NCBI GenBank assembly: GCA_035944135.1
Contig: DASZBM010000005.1
Location: forward strand, 1 to 35,572
From: Acidobacteriaceae bacterium
GTDB lineage: Bacteria; Acidobacteriota; Terriglobia; Terriglobales; Acidobacteriaceae
DNA length: 35,572 nucleotides
Direction of reading: 5' to 3'
The notes under the pieces are model-generated. The model worked only from the letters and a program-made list of their open reading frames with translations, was not told the origin of the DNA and ran no database searches. The position numbers were made by a program, and so were the translations under genes. Below, piece after piece: positions 22,895 to 31,568 of this stretch. Every line of letters starts with the position of its first letter. Within the stretch, counting starts at the first letter, position 1.

Positions 22895-24046
22895 TCACCG
22901 CGGCTTCAAACTCTCTCCCGGCACATACTGCCCCTTCGAGTTCCCCGGGCCGCCCACAAACTCCAGCACCGGAATCCGCTCATCCACATCCGGCAGCGCC
23001 GGAAACGGCTCGTGCGGCTCCGCCTGGTACCAGTACGCCACCGACGAAAACGTGTCCGAGCGATGATTCGCATGCCCATGCTCAATCGTCGCCTTGAAAT
23101 ACTTCGTAAACGGAATCGGCGAATCCAGATGAAAGCGATACACGCTCCACCGGCTCCCCGCAATCTCCTTGCCCACCAGCGGAGCTCCGTTCATCATCCC
23201 GCTATATCCCGCGCCGCCAAAATCCCAAGCGCCTAGAAAATAGTCCTCGCTCCCCGTCCCAATCATCGCGGGCTTCGTCTCATCGTCGATGAAAAAGAAA
23301 TCATCGCCCTCGCCCCACCATCCATCCTGGTTCTGCAATATCGACATCGTCACGCCCACGAACTGCCCGTGCCCCTTCGCCTCCATCCACACATAGTTGT
23401 CCTTGCCATCCAGGTTGCGCCGGTAGTTCACAATCGGATCGCCGTTCTCGTACCACTCTCCGGTCCATCCCTTGTTCGGCTGCGCCTGCCGGTACTGCGC
23501 ATGAAAGTACAGCGTGTTCTTTGCCAGCGCATGCGTATACGTCCGGTAGTCGATATTCCAGTAAAGGCTGTTGAGCGCCAGCTTGCCTTCGTTCGTAATC
23601 GTGATGCGCGCATGATGCCCAAACGGCATCGGGAAATAGCAGTTCATCGCTCGGTCATGCGACACCGTCAGCACCGCCGACTGCCACGGCACAATGTCGC
23701 CCGTCCCCTGGCCAAAGAAATCGCCAATCGGCGTCTCCACACTCGGCGTCTCCTCGCCATCCCAGTACATCCGCAGCACCACGCGCTTCAGAAAATACGG
23801 CTCGCGATCGCTCAGCGTAAACCAGATGTGCGAGATCATCCCCGGCCCATCTGCATCCAGAATCGTCAGCGTCTGCCCCGGCGTCACCGTCCGGAAATCC
23901 GCATTCGCTCCCGTAATCTCGGCACTGCTCGAGCGGTGCAGCGCATACGTCTGCTGCTGCGTCGGATCCGGCATCCACGACGGAATCTGTGCCGAAGCAA
24001 ACATCGACATCACGACTCCAAACACACCCAGCGCAAGTACACGCAT
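22895..24046 (-). CDS. DUF2961 / glycoside hydrolase family 172 protein
   Basis: The protein has 383 aa with a signal peptide (RVLALGVFGVVMSMFASAQ). The DUF2961 pattern is clear: ILDADGPGMISHIWFTLSD, RMYWDGEETPSVETPIGDFFG, NCYFPMPFGHHARITITNEG, EGDDFFFIDDETKPAMIGTG and SEDYFLGAWDF. GH172 members hydrolyse or rearrange fructo- or arabino-oligosaccharides, so this is a likely exported carbohydrate-active enzyme. The exact substrate is unknown. The carboxylates in GEGDDFFFIDDE and TGSEDYF are the likely active site. It lies downstream of and is co-oriented with the large TonB receptor on the minus strand side, separated by a terminator. Confidence 0.9.
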   Translation of the reverse strand: MRVLALGVFGVVMSMFASAQIPSWMPDPTQQQTYALHRSSSAEITGANADFRTVTPGQTLTILDADGPGMISHIWFTLSDREPYFLKRVVLRMYWDGEETPSVETPIGDFFGQGTGDIVPWQSAVLTVSHDRAMNCYFPMPFGHHARITITNEGKLALNSLYWNIDYRTYTHALAKNTLYFHAQYRQAQPNKGWTGEWYENGDPIVNYRRNLDGKDNYVWMEAKGHGQFVGVTMSILQNQDGWWGEGDDFFFIDDETKPAMIGTGSEDYFLGAWDFGGAGYSGMMNGAPLVGKEIAGSRWSVYRFHLDSPIPFTKYFKATIEHGHANHRSDTFSSVAYWYQAEPHEPFPALPDVDERIPVLEFVGGPGNSKGQYVPGESLKPR

Positions 24047-24127
24047 AACTTTGCGTCCTCAAAAAGTCAGGGATCAATAACAGCCGCCGATTATACCGGG
24101 AACCGGTCTCTCGCCTCGCCCTCACCT

Positions 24128-24165
24128 TAAAAACAGAAACAGCGCCGGCGGCCCGGCGCTGTTTC
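24128..24165 (-). terminator. Strong rho-independent terminator after the TonB-dependent receptor
   Basis: GAAACAGCGCCGG (24136-24148) and CCGGCGCTGTTTC (24153-24165) form a perfect 13-bp hairpin with a 4-nt loop. On the minus strand it is followed by TGTTTTTAAGG. It lies 16 nt past the receptor stop codon. Confidence 0.88.
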
Positions 24166-24181
24166 TCTCACCAATCTCCCG

Positions 24182-27100
24182 CTAAAAAATTACCTTCACC
24201 GCAAACTGCACCACTCGCGGCGTGAACGTGCTCGAGATAATCCCACCCGCCGTCGGATTCCCTCCTTGCGTCCCCGTCGGGCTGCTCGGCAGGTACAGGT
24301 TCGTGTGGTTGAACACGTTGTACAGTTCCGAGCGGAACTCCACCTGCATCCGCTCAATCGGCGTATGGAAGCGCTTGTTCACATCCAGGTCCGTCTGATA
24401 CAGCGGCGGCGTTCTCCCCGGATTCCTTGAAAGATTCCCGAACGGTGACTGCAGCACCCCGCTCGCGTTGTTGATCGCGGGCAGTTGAATCGCCGCATAG
24501 TTGATGTACTGCACATACCCCGTGTTCGCCTGCTGCACACTCCGCCCCAGCGTCAGCGGCACGCCCGGTACCCGGTTCGGCCTATACAAATTCACGCCGC
24601 GATAATTCGCCGTAATCTGCGTCGATGCGAGCTGCGCCGAGTTCGGCGAGTACGTAATGTTGAACGGCGTCCCTGCCTGCGCCGTGTTTACCGCGCTGAT
24701 CTGCCATCCGCCTACCACCGCATCCAGCGCTCCATTCATGTGCGACCCGAAGTGCCGCCCACGTCCGATCGGCAGGTCATAAACCAGGCTCGTGATGTTC
24801 GCGATCGGCAGGTTGTAATCCGACTGCGCATAATCTCCCGCAAGATTGAACCCATCCTGCGGCGAAGGCGTGTTGCCCTCCAGCGACGCGCTCGCGTTGT
24901 CCAGCGAGTGCTCCCACGTGAAGCTGTTCAGCAGCGTCAGCCCCGCCGTCATCCGCTGCTCATACCGCACCTGCAGCGAGTTGTAGTTCGACATAAATTC
25001 GTTCAGCGCCTCCGTGATATCCGAAGGCCAGTTTGCAAACGGCCGCACATATCCACCCGTCGCCGTTACATTCCGCTGGTTGCCGTTGATGAAGCCCTGC
25101 AGCTTCAATCCGTGATTGCCCACGTACGCGACGTCCACCAGCCCGTTCTTGAAGAGCTGCCGCTGCACCGCCAGGTAGTAGTTCTCCACGTAGCTGTCGC
25201 GCGTATTCTTTGGCACCCACGTGATGTTGTCCGTCGCCGGATTGAAGTTCGTCGCCAGCGCCGATGGGAAGCCCTGGTCCGCCGTCACATAGCAGCTCTC
25301 CGTCGTCGACCCCGTCGCAATAATCTGCGCCGGCAGCGGCGACGCGCAATGGTTCGTCGTGCTCGGCGCGATCTGGCTCACCGCCGCAAACTGCGCCTGT
25401 GGCGCATTGATCGCCGCGATGTCACCTGACCCCGCGCGCGTGTAGTGCACATAACTCGTCCCAAACCCTCCGCGAATCGACAGCGACGGCACCGGCGAAT
25501 ACGCAAAGCCCACGCGCGGCGCAAGATCGTTCAGGTCCGGATTCACCAGCGTCTTGCCATACACACCTCCCGCACTCACCGGCGTGATTCCGTTACCCGC
25601 CACCGCGCCCGGCGAAATCGTCAGCACCGTCTGCGATGTCGGGTCCCAGTTCGACACATAATTGTCCTTCTCCGAGTACGGCGATCCATACTCCCACCGC
25701 AACCCAAGGTTCAGCGTCAGGTTCGGCCGCACCTTCCAGTCATCCTGCGCATACACACTCTGGATCGTCTGCCGCAGATGCGCCTCAAAGAAGTTCGCCA
25801 GCGCATACGCACTCGTCGTCCCAAACAGAAAATCCGCGAAGTACGTGTCCGCCACCTTCGCCGTCGACAAACCCACCGGCGTTCCGCTCGCCGACGAGCA
25901 AGTCCCCACACCGGCAATCACCGTCCCCGCCGGGCACGCGCTGTACCCTCCGCCAAACGTAAACGACCCATAAAGCGGATTGTTGTCCAGCACGCCCATC
26001 CAGATCTTCTCCCACTCATACCCGAACTTGAACGAGTGCTCCCCATGCAGCCATGTGTAGTTCGCCTTCGGGTCCATCAGCGCCGGATTCTGAAACTGCG
26101 GATTCGTCGTCTGTCGCCCAAACGATGTAAACCCGCCCGAGATCGCAACCGCCGGCAGCCCGCCCGCCAAATTCGGCGACGTCGGCAGCCCCGGTATCGG
26201 AAACGTCTGCGTCCCTACACTCGGCGGCGTCTTGCCTGCCTTCGTCCGCGACAGCCCCAGCCGCACATCCAGCACGCGGTTCGCCCCGAAGATCCCCGTG
26301 TACCCCAACGCAATCTGCTGATCCAGAATCCGCTGCGGCCCCGCCACCTGCCCTTCCAGCGGCAGCGGAATAGTCGGGAAATTCGTTCCCGTCTCCTTGC
26401 GATCGCTCACACGCAGAAAGAATCGCGACGACGCACTCTTCGCATAATCCAGCCGCAGATCGCCCTTGTCGCCAAAATCCCTGAACGGTATCTGCACCGA
26501 GTAATCGTTCGCGTTCTGCCCCGTCGACCCCGACCCCGTCTGCGGCAACCCCGCAATCTTCTTGAAGTCCGCCACAATCAACGACGACAGCGGATTAATC
26601 GCACTCGCCGGAATCGCCTGCCCCGCCGGATACACCACGCCCGTCACCGGATTCCTCACCGGAACCACCAGCACGCCATTCAGCTCATTCTGCGTCGGCA
26701 GCGTCAGCACAAACAGCGGCTTCGTAATCGCGCGCAGCCCTTCATAGTCCAAAAAAAAGAACAGATGATCGTGCACAATCGGCCCGCCCAGGTCGCCGCC
26801 AAACTGGTTGCGGTTCGTCGTCGGCTTGCGGAACGGCACCGGCCCATTCGTTCCGATCAGCGTCGGCTTGAAAAATCCCGCCGCATTCAAATCCGTATTG
26901 CGCAAAAACTCATAAATCGTCCCATGAAACTGGTTCGCCCCCGACTGCGACGCCACATTGATCGTTGCGCCCGAGCTCCGCCCATACTCCGCGCTCTCGT
27001 TATTCGTCACCACGCTGAACTGCGCCACCGAATCCGGCGGCACCGAAATAATCTGGTTATCAAACCCCTGGTTCGACTCCCCATACGAGTTGTTGTCCAT

Positions 27101-27718
27101 CCCATCCAGCAGAAAGTTGTTGAACACCGACCGCTGCCCGTTCACGTTATACGCGCCCTGCCGGATCAAGCTGTTCCCATTGCTCGAGGTCGTCGCTGCC
27201 GTCGGCGCCTGCCGCACACCCGTCACCAGCCCCAGCAGGTCCGTATAGTTCCTGTTCACCAGCGGCAGCGCCTCACTCTGCGCATTCGTTATCGTCTGGT
27301 CGCGCTGGCTCGACTCCGTCTCAATCTGCAGCGCCACATCGCTCACCTCGACCGTCACCTCCGCCCCGCCCACCTTCAGCGTCAGGTCAATGCGCTGCCG
27401 GTTCCCCACCGAAACCGTAATGTTCCGCGCCTCCGCCTTCGAAAACCCCGTCGCCGACGCCACCACGCTGTACACGCCCACCCTCAACTGCGGAACGTCG
27501 TAATTCCCCTCCGTATCCGTCTTCGTGTCGCTGCTCACACCCGTCGCCGTATTCGTCACCGACACCGCCGCGCCCGCAATCGGTGCCCCGGTTGTGTCGC
27601 GAATCGTGCCCAGCAAACTTCCGTTTTCGTACTGCGCAGCCAGCCGCGAAACCGGGAGCAGGAACAACACCACACCCAGCACAGACAGGAAAAGGGGGAA
27701 ACGCTCTGTTTTGAACAT
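24182..27718 (-). CDS. Oar-like TonB-dependent receptor with N-terminal carboxypeptidase-regulatory domain
   Basis: The protein has 1178 aa from ATG 27718. A signal peptide is followed by a carboxypeptidase-regulatory-like beta sandwich (about residues 30-115: GSLLGTIRDTTGAPIAGAAV, TDTEGNYDVPQLRVGVYSV). A plug domain follows (about 150-290, with GMDNNSYGESNQGFDNQ) and then a large outer-membrane beta barrel ending in FAVKVIF with the expected C-terminal Phe. Such proteins import large ligands, often plant-polymer fragments, in Acidobacteria. The ligand cannot be read from sequence. The longer in-frame start (27829) lies in a repeat region and is unlikely. Confidence 0.93.
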   Translation of the reverse strand: MFKTERFPLFLSVLGVVLFLLPVSRLAAQYENGSLLGTIRDTTGAPIAGAAVSVTNTATGVSSDTKTDTEGNYDVPQLRVGVYSVVASATGFSKAEARNITVSVGNRQRIDLTLKVGGAEVTVEVSDVALQIETESSQRDQTITNAQSEALPLVNRNYTDLLGLVTGVRQAPTAATTSSNGNSLIRQGAYNVNGQRSVFNNFLLDGMDNNSYGESNQGFDNQIISVPPDSVAQFSVVTNNESAEYGRSSGATINVASQSGANQFHGTIYEFLRNTDLNAAGFFKPTLIGTNGPVPFRKPTTNRNQFGGDLGGPIVHDHLFFFLDYEGLRAITKPLFVLTLPTQNELNGVLVVPVRNPVTGVVYPAGQAIPASAINPLSSLIVADFKKIAGLPQTGSGSTGQNANDYSVQIPFRDFGDKGDLRLDYAKSASSRFFLRVSDRKETGTNFPTIPLPLEGQVAGPQRILDQQIALGYTGIFGANRVLDVRLGLSRTKAGKTPPSVGTQTFPIPGLPTSPNLAGGLPAVAISGGFTSFGRQTTNPQFQNPALMDPKANYTWLHGEHSFKFGYEWEKIWMGVLDNNPLYGSFTFGGGYSACPAGTVIAGVGTCSSASGTPVGLSTAKVADTYFADFLFGTTSAYALANFFEAHLRQTIQSVYAQDDWKVRPNLTLNLGLRWEYGSPYSEKDNYVSNWDPTSQTVLTISPGAVAGNGITPVSAGGVYGKTLVNPDLNDLAPRVGFAYSPVPSLSIRGGFGTSYVHYTRAGSGDIAAINAPQAQFAAVSQIAPSTTNHCASPLPAQIIATGSTTESCYVTADQGFPSALATNFNPATDNITWVPKNTRDSYVENYYLAVQRQLFKNGLVDVAYVGNHGLKLQGFINGNQRNVTATGGYVRPFANWPSDITEALNEFMSNYNSLQVRYEQRMTAGLTLLNSFTWEHSLDNASASLEGNTPSPQDGFNLAGDYAQSDYNLPIANITSLVYDLPIGRGRHFGSHMNGALDAVVGGWQISAVNTAQAGTPFNITYSPNSAQLASTQITANYRGVNLYRPNRVPGVPLTLGRSVQQANTGYVQYINYAAIQLPAINNASGVLQSPFGNLSRNPGRTPPLYQTDLDVNKRFHTPIERMQVEFRSELYNVFNHTNLYLPSSPTGTQGGNPTAGGIISSTFTPRVVQFAVKVIF

Positions 27719-27784
27719 GCGGGGCAGTGTACCGAACTTCTCTAAACGTCCGTCAAACAAAAATTCGATCTTGTGACGAACCGA

Positions 27785-27852
27785 GTGCCCCATCCCAGAT
27801 ATCCCATTGACCCACACTCTGATAACCATTCACAAAAACCTGGGCGCCCCAT
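27785..27852. repeat. Two GTGCCCCAT / GCGCCCCAT copies upstream of the receptor gene
   Basis: GTGCCCCAT (27785-27793) and GCGCCCCAT (27844-27852) lie about 60 nt apart in the 195-nt gap between the receptor start and the NACHT gene. The 9-mer matches the core of the repeat inserted in thiL. This is a weak family call from a short match. Confidence 0.45.
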
Positions 27853-27913
27853 CTTACCTTCACCTGCGTGATCCGATCAGACGCAGCCTGTGGATGCGAG
27901 TCCGCGAGGCCGC

Positions 27914-29329
27914 TTATGACGGATGTCCGAATAGTCGGGTCAGCCTTTCTTCCTGCATCCGTCGGCCGACTGTCTTCAAGGCTTCCGCCTCCGCCCACTT
28001 TTTCATCTCTAGAGGCCTAGACGAGCTAGCGATATAGAAGCTCAGCACCTCCGCCCACCAATCGTCGCCGCGAAGGTACGCACGAAGAGCATTCTTCTGG
28101 CGGTTGCCGGATGGATCTCCTAAATCCCTTGCGGCCAAATACTCTTGGAAACTGAGGTGAGAGAACGTCAGTTCTCCTCCGACTCTTGTCAAAAGCGAAT
28201 CCTCCAGGACTTCCGACAGGAGCACTCGCCAATTTGGAAGACTTGTTCTCCATACGTCATCGACAGCGAGCTGAAACTCTCGCTCTGTCGCTTCTCGCCG
28301 GCGATTCATGTGAAGAATGCCCGCTAGACGGGTCAGAACTTCGCGCTTCTGATCAGAACCAAACTTTAAGTTGCGCGGGATGTTTTTCGCGAGATCCCAT
28401 CCTCCGCACATTAATTCGGTTACTATGTCATATAACCGAGCGCGGCTCTGCGGTAACTCCCGGTTCCTACGGAAAACGCCGATGATTAAAGTGCAGAGCA
28501 GCGGAATGCGAATTAAGGAAGTCAGCGTTCGCGCCTGCTCGAGTTGCGTGAAGAATGCGGAGTAATCTTCCGACTTATCACCTAGCCACTTACCGACAAG
28601 CGTTTCTGCTTGCTCTTCGCTCATTTCGCTGAGTTCGATCCGGGAGAGCCAACTCAGCCACGAGCCTCCGACATGATCTCTAGCCGTTACGACCACGGAA
28701 ACCATCGGATAGCGCTCGCTCAGATTCTTAGCTGCTTCGAGTAGGTCGCGCTGACGTTGGATCGTGGTCACTTCGTCAAGACCATCGAAAAATACGGATG
28801 CGCGCTTGCCCGCGGAACAGAGTTCTTGAAAGTGTCTGACTAGAGCAGGATCATGTAGAAAGATTTCTTCCGGCGTGCCATCCAACTCTTGCACTGCGAG
28901 CTGATGCAGCGGCACGTAAAACGGGAGACAATCGCTAGTGCGTGATTCCAGTTCCCGGATGCTCTCCAAGACCCGCCACTTACAGAAAGATGTCTTCCCG
29001 TGACCGGCAGCCGCAGTAATCATGATTGGTGCAGTAGTCTGCTCGACAACAGCTCTTGCAATCGGAAATTTCCTCGGAAGGACACGCGCCTTTAGGAGCT
29101 CTGGATATCGACCAGCTAGGTCATCTATCCTGCAATATTCGAGCAGGGCCGGATCTCCAAGCGGTGGATGTGTATTCAAAGACTGGACGAAGTCGTTGCT
29201 CGACGAAACCGCTTGGGCGAACGAATCGAACGCCGCTAGTATCGCTTGCGTTGCTGCGCTCCACCTGGCTGAGAGGGCGGAAGATATAGCAACGGGACGC
29301 GGGTCACGTTTCGAGCCCGAAGAGGGCAA
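27914..29329 (-). CDS. NACHT-type NTPase, C-terminal part of a split nuclease-NACHT gene
   Basis: This 471-residue frame carries a STAND/NACHT NTPase. The Walker A is AAAGHGKTS (106-114), the Walker B with NACHT acidic cluster is VFFDGLDEV (179-187), and sensor VVVTARD lies at 212-218. The typical C-terminal FSHLSFQEYLAARDL (389-403) is followed by a short helical end. Bacterial NACHT proteins are NLR-like antiphage sensors. The only start is a TTG (29327-29329) without SD. The frame is open upstream through 37 sense codons to a TAG at 29441-29443 and then continues as the nuclease frame. I therefore read it as the second half of one gene. Base composition is less GC-rich than its neighbours. 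Confidence 0.85.
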   Translation of the reverse strand: MPSSGSKRDPRPVAISSALSARWSAATQAILAAFDSFAQAVSSSNDFVQSLNTHPPLGDPALLEYCRIDDLAGRYPELLKARVLPRKFPIARAVVEQTTAPIMITAAAGHGKTSFCKWRVLESIRELESRTSDCLPFYVPLHQLAVQELDGTPEEIFLHDPALVRHFQELCSAGKRASVFFDGLDEVTTIQRQRDLLEAAKNLSERYPMVSVVVTARDHVGGSWLSWLSRIELSEMSEEQAETLVGKWLGDKSEDYSAFFTQLEQARTLTSLIRIPLLCTLIIGVFRRNRELPQSRARLYDIVTELMCGGWDLAKNIPRNLKFGSDQKREVLTRLAGILHMNRRREATEREFQLAVDDVWRTSLPNWRVLLSEVLEDSLLTRVGGELTFSHLSFQEYLAARDLGDPSGNRQKNALRAYLRGDDWWAEVLSFYIASSSRPLEMKKWAEAEALKTVGRRMQEERLTRLFGHPS

Positions 29330-29440
29330 AGGGCCGTCATAATGGATCTGCCAAGTTTCCTCCCAATCTGTGAGGAGATCCGCCGCAAGAGACGTAAGCT
29401 CGGCGCAAAGATTACGAATATTGGAACGATCCGACTCGTC

Positions 29441-29443
29441 CTA
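29441..29443 (-). other. In-frame TAG separating the nuclease and NACHT halves
   Basis: On the minus strand the nuclease frame reads LADEQI-TAG-DESDRSNIRNLC and then LAADLLTDWEETWQIHYDG into the NACHT frame. All three segments share one frame (first codon bases at 30199 and 29329 differ by a multiple of 3). No other stop lies between 30199 and 27914. Confidence 0.9.
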
Positions 29444-30199
29444 GATTTGCTCATCGGCCAGTCTGACCTTGATATATTCCAACCAATCCGGCAGGAGTTT
29501 GAACTCTTCAAACGTCAACGGCAAGTTGGGGGAAAATGGCGGTTCTATTTCGCCAACAAAGTCATAAAGTCTGAACGTCTTCCTGAAATCCTGTTTTACG
29601 TAAACGGCCTCAAACTGCTTCAAGCCTGTCGCGAAGATATCGTTCTGCGCTGCGATAAAACTGATCGGGTCGGACTTGAGCAGCGCGGATCGCAGCTGAA
29701 TTACGTAGTTTCCCAAGAAAGATGAATCGAATATGAGCCCGTTCAGATAATATTTCTCGAACATCTCAAGCAGGCGTGAGCCACAAAGGAACTGTATGCT
29801 GCCCCGCCTCTGTTCTAGGCTGCCCTGTATCGAGGCCATGGCTGATTCGGAGCACTCATAAGGGGAAACTATGTAAACCATTCGTGCATACTCACTGGTG
29901 CCATCGTCTGCAGTTCGAGATGTGTCGAGGCACTGTTGGGCCTGCAAGAAGACAGTTCGGGCGCCCTGGTTGCTAGACACAGAGCCGACAATTCGGTCAC
30001 TTTTCACGACGCAAGCGCAACAGTAGTATCCCGTCAGCGGGTCACTAGCGTAGAAAATTACGTCTTTGCCTCGCTCCATGTTGCCGTGCGTTATTCGGAC
30101 TCCCTGATAGCCAGGAACATTGCGAAGCATTAAAGAAAGCTTTTCTCTTAAGTCTTCTTCATGGCGAAAAAGCCCCGCAAATTGCTCAACAGTGATCAC
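29441..30199 (-). CDS. Restriction-endonuclease-like (Mrr/PD-(D/E)xK type) domain, N-terminal part of the split gene
   Basis: The protein has 252 aa from a GTG at 30197-30199 (AGGA about 10 nt upstream). Residues 27-70 match the restriction-endonuclease-like core: NVPGYQGVRITHG, then ERGKDVIFYA with E42 and D46, then CACVVKSDR with K66. This gives the expected acidic, acidic and Lys pattern. The later part (QGARTVFLQAQQCL, VYIVSPYECSESAMASIQ and FLCGSRLLEMF) fits a nuclease-associated helper segment. In antiphage NACHT systems such an effector is fused ahead of the NTPase, which fits the shared frame downstream. Nuclease activity is inferred from motifs only. Confidence 0.8.
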   Translation of the reverse strand: MITVEQFAGLFRHEEDLREKLSLMLRNVPGYQGVRITHGNMERGKDVIFYASDPLTGYYCCACVVKSDRIVGSVSSNQGARTVFLQAQQCLDTSRTADDGTSEYARMVYIVSPYECSESAMASIQGSLEQRRGSIQFLCGSRLLEMFEKYYLNGLIFDSSFLGNYVIQLRSALLKSDPISFIAAQNDIFATGLKQFEAVYVKQDFRKTFRLYDFVGEIEPPFSPNLPLTFEEFKLLPDWLEYIKVRLADEQI

Positions 30200-30506
30200 G
30201 TTTGGTCCTGGAAATCATTCCGGTATTTATAGCTACTCCACCCTAACACTCTTCGCTAGATCCACTTACCTGATCGACATCGCGCGGTCGGCCCGCATCC
30301 GGGTGCCCAACTTCTGGCCGCACTCGGTCAGAAGTTGGCTCCGCTCTGCCGAAGGCTGGAGTGAACCCGAAGCGCAGCGAAGGGGTAACGACTGAATTGC
30401 CTTCCTGTCCTGGCCGCAAACGCGGGCGCACTCGTGAAATGCAGAGCGACCGACTCGGACGACGATGCCCCGCCGCATCAGAAATTTCTCACTGCTTAGA
30501 TCGCGA
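30200..30506. other. 307-bp gap between the nuclease and BrnA genes with one perfect hairpin
   Basis: No gene is supported. CCAACTTCTG (30307-30316) and CAGAAGTTGG (30329-30338) form a perfect 10-bp hairpin with a 12-nt loop. It is preceded by GGGTGC, recalling the GGGTGCC repeats elsewhere. It might insulate or terminate the brnTA transcript; there is no T-run. Confidence 0.45.
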
Positions 30507-30755
30507 TTACGCTGCTTCAGGCTGCCGCTTCGAACCGGATCGCGACGGCGACGCGGCCTTCATCTGCTCCCGAATCCCAAGAAACGCACGCAAAGCGCGG
30601 TTGACCGACTCGGAGTCCGGAAAGTGCTCGTGAAGCTCAGGGTCGATGATGGCGAGGTTTGATCCCTCGAGCTTATTGAAGTACTTACCCCGGACGGCCG
30701 TCTTCGACCTGGCCGAAGACCTCTGCAAGCCGGACTTAGTTCTCTGAGTCTTCAT
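30507..30755 (-). CDS. brnA: BrnA-like antitoxin
   Basis: This 82-aa protein starts MKTQRTKSGL at ATG 30755. It has a basic N-terminus and then SNLAIIDPELHEHFPDSESV and NRALRAFLGI. This is the ribbon-helix-helix pattern of BrnA-type antitoxins (xLxPELxxxFPDSxSVNxALR). It should bind the BrnT toxin and repress the operon. The gene starts inside the last 20 nt of brnT, the arrangement expected for this pair. A longer frame starting at 30791 would overlap brnT more and is not preferred. Confidence 0.8.
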   Translation of the reverse strand: MKTQRTKSGLQRSSARSKTAVRGKYFNKLEGSNLAIIDPELHEHFPDSESVNRALRAFLGIREQMKAASPSRSGSKRQPEAA

Positions 30756-31020
30756 AGAGCTTCCGTTCTGCACGTGTGGCGTGACGCGCACTGATGATGC
30801 GGATCAGTCCACCGGTTTCATTATGGCTGATGAATAGGAGTTTGCCAGAGGCTGAGACCCCGATGGTGAAAAATCGCGAGTCGGTATCTGAGTGGTCGGG
30901 GTCGAAATCGGTGTATGCCGACGGGTCGCCTTCGAAGACCGTGACAGCTTCGTCAAACGAGACCCGGTGCTTGCGAACGTTCGCAGCAGCTTTGCGTGGA
31001 TCAAACTGGTACTTCAACAT
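30736..31020 (-). CDS. brnT: BrnT-family toxin (ribonuclease)
   Basis: The protein has 94 aa with the BrnT pattern: a YQFDPRKAAANVRKHRVSFD start, EAVTVFEGDP, RFFTIGVSASGKLLFISHNE and the C-terminal IRIISARHATRAERKLYED. BrnT toxins have an RNase-like fold and inhibit translation; the partner antitoxin is the next gene. The pair lies at the edge of the accessory island holding the nuclease-NACHT gene. All family segments are present, so it should be intact. Confidence 0.9.
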   Translation of the reverse strand: MLKYQFDPRKAAANVRKHRVSFDEAVTVFEGDPSAYTDFDPDHSDTDSRFFTIGVSASGKLLFISHNETGGLIRIISARHATRAERKLYEDSEN

Positions 31021-31216
31021 GGGGCCCGGCGGTGTCAGTTCGCTTCTACCGGACCGTCACGCTCCTTGCAACGCCCCGGATAGGTGAGGCCGCAGACCCT
31101 CCAAGCCCCCAACTCTGCACCTACCCCACCCCGGCGAGCATCCAATACCCACCAATAAAGCGAATCCTGCCACCCCCACGGTGCAGGCGCGGACAGGTAC
31201 GGCATAATAGATAACA

Positions 31217-31519
31217 ATGAAAGTCCATATCCCAACACCACTTCGCAACTACACCGAGCGGCAGCAGACCGTCTCGGTCGGGGGCGTGACGGTCGCTGAG
31301 GGTCTGGAGCAGCTGGTCGAGCAGTTCCCTGCCATGCGCCAGCATCTCTTCACCCCTGACGGCAAGCTCCGCTCGTTCGTGAACGTCTACGTCAATGACG
31401 AGGACGTCCGCTATCTCCCTGAAAAAGAACACACTGGCGTTGATGATGCCGCCGAACTCTCCATCATCCCCTCCATCGCTGGCGGCTGTTGTCCCCTCGC
31501 TGCCTGTTGTTGTCGCTAG
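31217..31519 (+). CDS. cysO: CysO/MoaD/ThiS-family sulfur carrier with a Cys-rich C-terminal extension
   Basis: This 100-aa protein has a ubiquitin-like beta-grasp fold: KVHIPTPLRNYT, VTVAEGLEQLVEQFP, LRSFVNVYVNDEDVRYL and ELSIIPSIAGG. The working C-terminus of the family is Gly-Gly, adenylated and thiocarboxylated by an E1. Here G89-G90 is followed by ten more residues, CCPLAACCCR. A protease must remove them before the carrier can work, as QbsD does for QbsE in quinolobactin synthesis. The JAMM protease Mec at 19575 is a candidate. CATAAT at 31203-31208 sits about 9 nt before the ATG, which would give a nearly leaderless mRNA. MoeZ follows. Confidence 0.88.
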   Translation: MKVHIPTPLRNYTERQQTVSVGGVTVAEGLEQLVEQFPAMRQHLFTPDGKLRSFVNVYVNDEDVRYLPEKEHTGVDDAAELSIIPSIAGGCCPLAACCCR

Positions 31520-31568
31520 AAGCGAGAACAACCCGGAGCTCAGCTCCCCCCCAAGATTCCAGACTGCC

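Noticed and set aside
25445..27745. Long open plus-strand frame opposite the TonB receptor
   Set aside because: The translation is dominated by Arg, His, Pro and Gln, as expected for the antisense of a GC-rich gene. The receptor on the other strand has clear domains.
29441..29443. Pyrrolysine or selenocysteine decoding at the TAG
   Set aside because: Selenocysteine uses TGA, and there is no sign of pyl genes or a recoding structure in the window. A nonsense mutation or ordinary suppression is simpler.
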